The notes beneath the pieces were generated by a model, which had not been told where the DNA came from, did not search any database, and saw only the letters and a list, made by a program, of their open reading frames with translations. Made by a program: the position numbers and the translations under genes. From an uncultured Bacteroidales bacterium (lineage in GTDB: Bacteria; Bacteroidota; Bacteroidia; Bacteroidales; Bacteroidaceae): a stretch of 53,710 nucleotides of DNA. This document shows positions 42,974 to 49,798 of the stretch, piece by piece. The stretch lies in assembly GCA_945837185.1 (NCBI GenBank), contig CAMAMZ010000001.1, positions 1 through 53,710 on the forward strand, read 5' to 3'. Numbering within the stretch: the first letter of the stretch is position 1; each line of letters opens with the position of its first letter.

Positions 42974-44332
42974 ATGACAAGCGAAAGAGGAAAGTTCGGC
43001 ACAAAAATAGGTGTGATTCTTGCCACGGCCGGTTCGGCTGTAGGTTTGGGTAATATATGGCGTTTCCCGTATATGACAGGTCAGGATGGCGGTGCCGCGT
43101 TCATCCTTATTTATATAGCCTGTATCCTGCTTTTAGGTATTCCGGGCATGATAGCAGAGTTTGTGATAGGGCGCCACTCGTCTTCCAATGCAGCACGGGC
43201 GTACAAGATGCTGTCTGGAGGCAAACCCTGGCAGATAATAGGCTATCTCGGTGTTGTAACCTCGATGATTATTCTTGGTTTCTATGCCGTGGTGGCAGGC
43301 TGGTGCCTTCAGTATCTCGTGGCGTCTTTATGGGGGCAGTTGCAAGGCGATGCAGCCTATGTGAACCAGTATTTTGTGGATTTCTCCACACATCCCATTC
43401 TCCCCGTATGCTGGACGATAGCCTTTATCCTATTGACCCATGCCGTAGTGGTGAAGGGGGTGCGCAAAGGTATCGAACGCATTTCCAACCTGCTTATGCC
43501 CGCATTGTTTGTACTGCTGATTCTACTGGTCATTGCCTCCTGTAGCCTGCCCGGCGCCATAAAAGGTATAGAGTTCCTGTTCAAACCCGATTTCAGTAAG
43601 GTCGACAGCAGTGTCATGCTCGATGCCTTGGGGCAAGCCTTCTTCTCGTTGTCGTTGGGCACCGCATGCCTCTGCACCTATGCGTCCTATTTCAGCAGAC
43701 ATACCAACCTGCTGTCTTCTGCCGTGAAGATAGCAGCCATCGATTCTCTGATAGCAATCCTTGCGGGACTGATGATTTTCCCGGCGGCCTTCTCTGTTAA
43801 TGTCAATCCCGATAGTGGTCCATCACTCATCTTCATCACCCTTCCCAATGTGTTCCAGCAGGCTTTTGGTGGTTTGCCGGCTTTAGGTTATATCATCAGC
43901 ATCCTGTTCTATGCACTCTTGTCGTTAGCTGCCCTCACCTCCACCATTTCCATGCATGAAATCGGTACGGCTTTCTTCTATGAGGAACTGCATATCAGCA
44001 GGCGGAAAGGAGCTTGGATAGAAACAGTGGTCTGTATTGTCATCGGCATTTTCTCAGCTTTGTCGGTAGGTGCCGTTGAAGGGTTGGGTGTGTTTGGAAA
44101 AAGCGTGATGGATTGTTTGGATTATCTCACCTCCAATCTGCTCATGCCTGTGGGAGCCTTCTGTACCTCTATCTTCTTAGGGTGGTTTGTGCCCCGTTCA
44201 CTGCTTCGTAATGAGTTTACCAATTGGGGCACCGTGTCGGTCATGTTCTTTCAACTATGGCTCTTTGCCATCCGTTTCGTATGCCCTGTTTGTATCATGA
44301 TCATTTTCCTGCGACAGATGGGAATCGTGTGA
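42974..44332 (+). CDS. NSS-family sodium-dependent transporter, copy 2
   Basis: 452 residues, similar throughout to copy 1 (for example GSAVGLGNIWRFPYMTGQDGG, AGLMIFPAAFSVNVNPDSGPSLIF, and a near-identical LLSLAALTS stretch), so the two arose by tandem duplication and then diverged. Helix 1 residues differ at a few positions (AGENGG versus TGQDGG), which may indicate different substrates. It ends 6 bases before the helix-hairpin-helix gene. Confidence 0.93.
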   Translation: MTSERGKFGTKIGVILATAGSAVGLGNIWRFPYMTGQDGGAAFILIYIACILLLGIPGMIAEFVIGRHSSSNAARAYKMLSGGKPWQIIGYLGVVTSMIILGFYAVVAGWCLQYLVASLWGQLQGDAAYVNQYFVDFSTHPILPVCWTIAFILLTHAVVVKGVRKGIERISNLLMPALFVLLILLVIASCSLPGAIKGIEFLFKPDFSKVDSSVMLDALGQAFFSLSLGTACLCTYASYFSRHTNLLSSAVKIAAIDSLIAILAGLMIFPAAFSVNVNPDSGPSLIFITLPNVFQQAFGGLPALGYIISILFYALLSLAALTSTISMHEIGTAFFYEELHISRRKGAWIETVVCIVIGIFSALSVGAVEGLGVFGKSVMDCLDYLTSNLLMPVGAFCTSIFLGWFVPRSLLRNEFTNWGTVSVMFFQLWLFAIRFVCPVCIMIIFLRQMGIV

Positions 44333-44338
44333 TGGAAC

Positions 44339-45286
44339 ATGAAAGGATTTGATATCAAAAAACACTTCATATTACGGAAATCAGACCGCATAGCTCTGCT
44401 CTTCCTTTTGTCGTTGGGGGCATTGGCCATGTTGGTTGTCATGGGCATTGACTTTATGGGTGCATCCCGTAGCATGACTGATAGCGACACGGTGCGTGTT
44501 GCCAATACAGCTACGGGGGCACAAAAGGCAGCAAGCCAGCGTGCACCCGTGTATTACCGGCAGGAAGAACAGCGAGTGGAGCGTTTCCCTTTCGACCCGA
44601 ATACAGCCGACAGTACAGCCTTGCTTCGTTTAGGCTTGCAGCCGTGGCAGGTGCGAAGCATCTATCGTTATCGGGCCAAGGGAGGTATCTTTCGCAAGCC
44701 CTCTGATTTTGCCCGTCTTTACGGACTCACGGTCAAGCAATATCGTGAACTCCTGCCTTATATTCGTATTGCTGACGACTACAGACCGGCAGCGGAACGC
44801 TATGGCAGTAGTCCGGCAAAGCGCGACACTCTTACGGCAGCAGCGAGTGCTACAACTGTCATGGAGCCGCGTCCTGCCTATCGTGCAAAACTACAACCAG
44901 GTGAACGAGTGTCAATCAATGAGGCCGACACCACGCTGTTGAAGCGTATTCCTGGCATTGGCAGCTATTTCGCCCGACGCATTGTAACGTATCGCCAACG
45001 CCTCGGAGGCTTCTATGATACTGCGCAGCTCCTGGAAATCAAGAATTTCCCGGCAGCCTCCTTGTCTTATATGGAAGTGGATGCTTCGAAAATTACACGC
45101 TTGAATGTGAATCAGCTGACGTTACATCAGCTCAAGGCGCATCCCTATATCAACTATCTCCAAGCACAGGCCATCATCGACTATAGAAACAGCAAGGGGT
45201 TGCTGCGTTCCTTAGACGACCTCAGTCTGCATCCTGACTTTCCACCGGAAGTGAGGGCACGCCTACAACCGTATGTATGTTTCTGA
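44339..45286 (+). CDS. Helix-hairpin-helix protein, ComEA-like, membrane-anchored
   Basis: 315 residues. A membrane segment near 19-40 (ALLFLLSLGALAMLVVMG) is followed by three helix-hairpin-helix regions: FDPNTADSTALLRLGLQPWQV with a first repeat at about 97-150, SINEADTTLLKRIPGIGSYFARRIV near 200, and NVNQLTLHQLKAHPYINYLQAQAI near 260. HhH modules of this type bind DNA non-specifically, as in ComEA, which brings DNA across the envelope. Whether it acts in uptake here is not shown. It follows the symporter pair directly and probably shares the transcript. Confidence 0.88.
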   Translation: MKGFDIKKHFILRKSDRIALLFLLSLGALAMLVVMGIDFMGASRSMTDSDTVRVANTATGAQKAASQRAPVYYRQEEQRVERFPFDPNTADSTALLRLGLQPWQVRSIYRYRAKGGIFRKPSDFARLYGLTVKQYRELLPYIRIADDYRPAAERYGSSPAKRDTLTAAASATTVMEPRPAYRAKLQPGERVSINEADTTLLKRIPGIGSYFARRIVTYRQRLGGFYDTAQLLEIKNFPAASLSYMEVDASKITRLNVNQLTLHQLKAHPYINYLQAQAIIDYRNSKGLLRSLDDLSLHPDFPPEVRARLQPYVCF

Positions 45287-45681
45287 CTTTTGAAACCAAC
45301 ACCCTTCCTACGTTCAGCACTCGTTCAGCGCTCGTATATTTGTGGAGAAATACGAGTGCACATCGAGTAATCCTCGTGCGCAGCACGAAGCAAAAAGGGA
45401 ACATCTAAAGACAAACGGCAAAGTACCTCCCCACAATGAGGACGAACTATCTTTCGCGCGTAGATGCCATCAGATGACCAAGGCTATGCATGCACCGAGG
45501 TACAGGCTTAGGAGAGGGTAAACAGATGGGATATTGGAAAGTCGTAGTTCTTTATGAGTTCGTCTGTCCATGATTTCAAAGAAACAATGGATGGGGCAAA
45601 AAAGCTTTTATTTGGCGGTGAAATGCAAAAAAACTAATTTCACCGCTGAATAAACGCTATTTTCACATATTGAGTTTGTCG
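45287..45681. other. 395-base interval with inverted repeats, no gene recognised
   Basis: The convergent gap between the helix-hairpin-helix gene and the kinase gene. I find no credible reading frame. It holds several short inverted repeats: CTCGTAT/ATACGAG (45331-45356), TCGTGC/GCACGA (45374-45388), GTACCTC/GAGGTAC (45423-45503) and the longer one at 45616-45647. A TATATTTG box at 45335-45342 could start a short plus-strand transcript. No known RNA family is evident to me. Confidence 0.4.
45616..45647 (-). terminator. Hairpin after the histidine kinase gene, probable terminator
   Basis: GCGGTGAAAT and ATTTCACCGC are perfect 10-bp complements around a 12-base loop. On the minus strand TTTTTT follows some 13 bases later, so it may end the two-component transcript. 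Confidence 0.55.
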
Positions 45682-46554
45682 TTAGAGTGTCTGAAGTGAC
45701 AGAACAAAAGCTACATGGCATCCTTGGCGCGGTGTATCAGCCAGTTCGAGCATACCGCCTTGCTGAATCACCATTCTGCGACTTAGAGACAAGCCGATTC
45801 CGCTACCGCTTCGTTTGGTGGTGAAGAATGGTACAAAGAGTGACTGGCGATTTTCGGCAGGGATGGGAAGGCCATCGTTACCTATATACAGACTCACTTG
45901 TTTATCGTGAAGACTGTCTTCAAGGACATCTATGAGCAACTTCTGTGCATTGGCCTCGATGGCATTCTTTACTAAGTTTATCAATACCTGGCGTAACATA
46001 CCTGCATCAGCACTGACTTTCAAATCAGGAGAGACGTTTACTTCCCATGCCAATTGGGGATAGGCTTTGCTGATATCGTCAATCATTGTTCGCAGAGCGA
46101 CTTCGCCCATTTTCGGTTTCTCCAGTTCAGACATCTTCCGATAGTTAACCACAAAGTTACTCATGTGTTGAGAAGTATCAAAGATGGCACGTATGCCATC
46201 CTCAAGTGGCGTCCCCTTTACATCGGAACGGTTCAACAATGACTGGCTAATGCTGGTGATGGGCGCTGTTGCGTTCATCATCTCGTGTGTCAGTACACGG
46301 GTGAGCCGCTCCCACGATTCCACCTCGTTCTGGTTCACCTGTTGACGGATGGTCTCACCCAACTGATTCAGCGTTTCCTGCATGGCGCGTTCGCCAGGCA
46401 GCAGGCTGTGTGTAGGCATACGGAAGGTGAAGTCACGATTACGGATGGCTTCCTGCATCAGATGGGCACGAAGACGAAGTTTCCGCTGATGGTGAATAAA
46501 TGCAATCAGCAGAACTACGCACACGATACCTATTATAATAAGAAGCCACATCAT
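45682..46554 (-). CDS. Sensor histidine kinase
   Basis: 290 residues. One membrane helix at 2-21 and no periplasmic sensor domain; the cytoplasmic part has a dimerisation helix with the phosphorylated His90 in LTHEMMNATAP and an ATPase domain with the N box NLVKNAIEAN (193-202), GND (225-227) and GSGIGLSLS (250-258). The short form suggests it senses in or near the membrane, or through a partner. Its start overlaps the response regulator by four bases (ATGA). The pair lies next to, and diverges from, an export operon, which it probably controls. Confidence 0.93.
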   Translation of the reverse strand: MMWLLIIIGIVCVVLLIAFIHHQRKLRLRAHLMQEAIRNRDFTFRMPTHSLLPGERAMQETLNQLGETIRQQVNQNEVESWERLTRVLTHEMMNATAPITSISQSLLNRSDVKGTPLEDGIRAIFDTSQHMSNFVVNYRKMSELEKPKMGEVALRTMIDDISKAYPQLAWEVNVSPDLKVSADAGMLRQVLINLVKNAIEANAQKLLIDVLEDSLHDKQVSLYIGNDGLPIPAENRQSLFVPFFTTKRSGSGIGLSLSRRMVIQQGGMLELADTPRQGCHVAFVLSLQTL

Positions 46555-47075
46555 AGCCGTTTCATCTTATTGTAGAGCGTCTGTCGGGTAATTCCAAGAA
46601 GTTCTGCAGCCTGAGTGAGATTGCCGTGACAATGGTCGATGGTACGACGGATGTGTTCCTTTTCCATCTCATCGAGGCTGATGATTTCGTTCTGCATATC
46701 GAGCACATCCTTCAGCTTGCGTACCAGTTCATCATTGTCCCACGGCTTGGTGATGAAGTCGGCCGCTCCGTTCTTCAATCCCTTTACAGCCAGATTGACA
46801 TCGGCGTATGCAGTCAGCAATACGACTGGTGTCTGCGGATGCTGCTTACGGATGGTTCGAAGCCAGAACAGACCTTCGTTGCCATTGTTGACACCAAGCG
46901 TAAAGTTCATGTCGAGCAGGACTAAGTCGACGGGCTGCTGAGCCATCAACTTCAGGATTTCTTCGGGCTGGATAGTGGTCAGTACACGCTCGAAAGTATC
47001 ATCCAGCAGATAGTGCATCGCTGTCAGAATTGAAGCATTGTCATCTACGATAAGTATGGTTCCGTACTTGTTCAT
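46551..47075 (-). CDS. Response regulator, receiver plus Fis-type HTH, no AAA+ domain
   Basis: 174 residues. Receiver domain with Asp11/Asp12, phosphorylated Asp55 in LVLLDM, Thr88 and Lys110; a linker with EMEKEHIRRTIDHC; then a Fis-type helix-turn-helix near 148-172 (NLTQAAELLGITRQTLYNKMKR). NtrC-type regulators normally have a sigma-54-activating ATPase between these parts; here it is missing, as in PrrA/RegA-type regulators, so it cannot drive sigma-54 polymerase directly. It is expected to bind a dyad such as the one at 47107-47126. Confidence 0.93.
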   Translation of the reverse strand: MNKYGTILIVDDNASILTAMHYLLDDTFERVLTTIQPEEILKLMAQQPVDLVLLDMNFTLGVNNGNEGLFWLRTIRKQHPQTPVVLLTAYADVNLAVKGLKNGAADFITKPWDNDELVRKLKDVLDMQNEIISLDEMEKEHIRRTIDHCHGNLTQAAELLGITRQTLYNKMKRL

Positions 47076-47080
47076 GGGTG

Positions 47081-47088
47081 CAAAGTTA
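47081..47088 (-). promoter_or_regulatory. -7 box immediately before the response regulator
   Basis: Minus-strand TAACTTTG is an exact TAnnTTTG match only 5 bases before the ATG at 47075. TTTG at 47112-47115 is the nearest -33 candidate, 23 bases away. Confidence 0.5.
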
Positions 47089-47106
47089 CTACTTTCCGTC
47101 TAAAAA

Positions 47107-47126
47107 TCATACAAAGGGGTGTATGA
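47107..47126. promoter_or_regulatory. Candidate operator dyad TCATACA-N6-TGTATGA
   Basis: Two 7-bp arms (47107-47113 and 47120-47126) are perfect complements separated by six bases. The dyad lies between the divergent regulator and efflux promoters, about 70 bases upstream of the efflux -7 box and over the -33 region of the regulator promoter. This is where a Fis-type regulator would be expected to bind. Confidence 0.55.
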
Positions 47127-47161
47127 AGATTAGACGATCTGCATCCAGGCAACCTAAAATG

Positions 47162-47193
47162 CTTGCAGAGTATGAAATAAACATCTAACTTTG
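47162..47193 (+). promoter_or_regulatory. Promoter of the export operon
   Basis: -7 box TAACTTTG (47186-47193) with CTTG at 47162-47165 as the -33 element, 20 bases apart. The leader to the ATG at 47218 would be about 20 bases. Confidence 0.65.
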
Positions 47194-47217
47194 CATCAGC
47201 GAAAACAAGAATTGAGT

Positions 47218-48546
47218 ATGAAACAAGCATTGATAATCCTCCTTGTGTTTACAGCCGGACAGTCACTGGCTCAGGGCGAGTGGTCCATGCAGCAGTGTAT
47301 GCAGTACGCTGTGGAGCATAACCACGAAGTGAAGCGTGCAGAGCTGGAACTTGACAACTACAAGGCCAGCAAGACTGGAGCCATCGGACGATTCCTGCCT
47401 TCTGTGGATGCCAGCATCGGTGCCCAGTACAACTTCGGACGTGCCATCGACCCTGAGACAAACGGCTATACCGATGTGAGCACCTTCTATAATGGCTACT
47501 CGTTATATGCCTCACTACCTGTCTTCGATGGCTTCAGCCGCATTCATGCTTTGAAAGCCGCCGGGGCCAGTACATTGATGGGGCGAGCCAGCTTGCGCCA
47601 GAAGCAGGATCAGACCGCATTGAATGTCCTGCAAGCTTACACCAATGTTGCCTATTACGAAGGTTTGGTCAAGATGGCTGACGAGAAAGTGCAGGAAACA
47701 GAACTACTACTAAAACAGATACGCCTGTTGGAAGAGGTGGGACGCAAGAGTGCTGCTGATGTGGCTCAGGTAGAATCACAGAAAGCAGAAGCCGACTATG
47801 AGCTGACCCGCCAACAGAATCTCTATGCATCGGCCATGCTGGAACTGAAGAAGACGATGGCTTTCCCCATGCAGGATACGTTGTTGCTGTCAGTCCGTAA
47901 CGTGCGAACTCTAAGTCCGTCAGGTACGAACTCAGAGTCCGCAACGTACGGACTGGGACTCGTACAAGAATTGAATCCGGAACTACAGGCTGCCCAATAT
48001 CAAGTGCAAGCCAGCAAACATGAGTGGCATCAGGCCCGCGCAGCCTTTTATCCATCTCTCTCGTTGAGTGCGGGTCTGAACACCACTTACTATCATACGC
48101 TTCATTCCGATGTTGGAGAGTCATTCAGCAATCAGTTCAATAACAATATGGGTGAATATGTGGGTGCCACATTGAGTATTCCCCTGTTCAATCGCCTGCA
48201 GACCATTACGAGCATACGGAAGGCCAAGAACAACTATCGTATTGCCCAGGAGACATACAAGCAGAAACAGCTGGAGTTGGAGAAACTCAGTCGTGAGGCT
48301 TGGCAGGACTGGCAAGGCTATCTGAAACAGACAGTGCAGATGGTGGAGAAAGTAGAAGCCGACAGCATCGCCTATCAACTGACGAAACGCCAATTTGAAG
48401 AAGGGTTGAGTACGGCTATCGACTTGCGTACCACTTCAGCACAATTGCTGAATTCAAAGGCAACGCTGCTGCAGTGCCAACTGATGGCGATGGTGAAGGA
48501 ACAATTGGTAAGATATTATAACGGAGAAACGATATGGACAGAATAA
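47218..48546 (+). CDS. TolC-family outer-membrane export protein
   Basis: About 442 residues from MKQALIILLVFTAGQSLAQ, a signal peptide ending near SLAQ; an ATG 27 bases earlier lies upstream of the signal. Two TolC-like repeats are seen, each with long helical coiled-coil stretches (VEHNHEVKRAELELDNYKAS; the second with ELNPELQAAQYQVQASKHEW) and transmembrane strand regions rich in Tyr, Ser and Gly (SLSLSAGLNTTYYHT). TolC proteins form the trimeric channel of tripartite exporters. It overlaps the adaptor gene by 13 bases. Confidence 0.93.
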   Translation: MKQALIILLVFTAGQSLAQGEWSMQQCMQYAVEHNHEVKRAELELDNYKASKTGAIGRFLPSVDASIGAQYNFGRAIDPETNGYTDVSTFYNGYSLYASLPVFDGFSRIHALKAAGASTLMGRASLRQKQDQTALNVLQAYTNVAYYEGLVKMADEKVQETELLLKQIRLLEEVGRKSAADVAQVESQKAEADYELTRQQNLYASAMLELKKTMAFPMQDTLLLSVRNVRTLSPSGTNSESATYGLGLVQELNPELQAAQYQVQASKHEWHQARAAFYPSLSLSAGLNTTYYHTLHSDVGESFSNQFNNNMGEYVGATLSIPLFNRLQTITSIRKAKNNYRIAQETYKQKQLELEKLSREAWQDWQGYLKQTVQMVEKVEADSIAYQLTKRQFEEGLSTAIDLRTTSAQLLNSKATLLQCQLMAMVKEQLVRYYNGETIWTE

Positions 48547-49787
48547 TAGAAAAGACAAAGTCGCAAAGACTGATGAAGTATTGGCCGTATGCTGCAGGCG
48601 GTGTATTGTTGCTGCTAATAATCTGTTGGCTGGTTTTTGGCAATCACGCCTCTACGCTGAAAGTCAATGCCGATGACCTGACAATGAGTGAGGTAACACG
48701 TGCAGAGTTCAAGGATTATGTGCGCACCAACGGACAGGTAATGCCCATCCAGGTGGTGCAGATCTCGCCCGAGGAGGGTGGCATCGTGATGGAGAAGATA
48801 GTAGAAGAGGGTTCGCACGTCAAAAAGGGCGATGTCATCGTCCGCCTGAGCAACTCGAATCTCGACCTTCAGATTCTGAATGCTGAGGCAGAACTTGCCG
48901 AGAAACAGAATCTGCTGAGAAACACCCAAGTGGCCATGCAGCAAGACCGACTGAATAACCAGACGGAACAGGCTCAGTTGGATATGGACACGCAGCGCAA
49001 ACAGCGCACATTCGAGCAGAACAAACGACTCTATCAGGAGGAACTCATTAGTCGTGAAGACTATATCCAGTCGCAGGAAGACTATCAGCTCTCTGCCAAG
49101 AAACGTTCGTTAGTATCGAAGCGCCTGAAGCAGGACAGCATCTATCGCACAGTTCAGATGGACCAGATGGAAGATAACCTCGACAACATGCGAAAGAACG
49201 TGGTGCTCGTCCGTCAGCGCAAGGATAAGCTCGAAGTACGGGCTAACATCGATGGCGAGTTAGGCCTGTTAGATATTGAACTGGGTCAGAGCATCAGCCC
49301 CGGGCAGAAGATTGGTCAGTTGAACGACCTCTCTGACTATAAGGTGCAAGCACAGATAGACGAACACTACATCGATCGAGTTCGTCAAGGCTTGACGGCT
49401 ACATTTACTCGTGGCGATAAGCAATACCAGTTGCAAGTCCGCAAGGTCTATCCAGAAGTCCGTGAAGGCAAGTTCCGTTGCGACTTCATCTTTCGAGGCG
49501 AGCGTCCTGAGAACATCCGCACAGGCCAGACCTACTACATCGACCTCGAACTGGGACAGCCAGAGCAGGCCGTCCTCATCCCTCGCGGCACGTTCTTCCA
49601 AACCACCGGCGGACAATGGATCTTCGTCCTTGATAAGAGCGGCTCGAAAGCCTATCGCCGCAACATCCGCATAGGCCGTCAGAACCCGCAGTATTACGAA
49701 GTCCTCGAAGGCTTGGAGCCAGGCGAGCGCGTCGTCACCAGCGGCTATGAGGCATTCAAAGACAATGAAGTGTTAGTAATCAAATAG
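48534..49787 (+). CDS. HlyD/MacA-family periplasmic adaptor
   Basis: 417 residues. One membrane helix near 17-36 (YWPYAAGGVLLLLIICWLV), then a periplasmic adaptor with lipoyl-type parts (GGIVMEKIVEEGSHVKKGDVIVRL), a long coiled coil between about 105 and 230 (AEAELAEKQNLLRNTQ to RQRKDKLEVRA), a beta-barrel region and a C-terminal segment with QPEQAVLIPRGTFF. It would bridge the inner-membrane permease and TolC. The gene begins inside the tolC end and stops 11 bases before the permease. Confidence 0.95.
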   Translation: MDRIIEKTKSQRLMKYWPYAAGGVLLLLIICWLVFGNHASTLKVNADDLTMSEVTRAEFKDYVRTNGQVMPIQVVQISPEEGGIVMEKIVEEGSHVKKGDVIVRLSNSNLDLQILNAEAELAEKQNLLRNTQVAMQQDRLNNQTEQAQLDMDTQRKQRTFEQNKRLYQEELISREDYIQSQEDYQLSAKKRSLVSKRLKQDSIYRTVQMDQMEDNLDNMRKNVVLVRQRKDKLEVRANIDGELGLLDIELGQSISPGQKIGQLNDLSDYKVQAQIDEHYIDRVRQGLTATFTRGDKQYQLQVRKVYPEVREGKFRCDFIFRGERPENIRTGQTYYIDLELGQPEQAVLIPRGTFFQTTGGQWIFVLDKSGSKAYRRNIRIGRQNPQYYEVLEGLEPGERVVTSGYEAFKDNEVLVIK

Positions 49788-49798
49788 ACAATAACAAT

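Noticed and set aside
45301..45400. Short direct repeat with palindromes considered as a CRISPR remnant
   Set aside because: Only two partial copies of a GTTCAGC-type motif, no regular spacers and no cas genes in the window.
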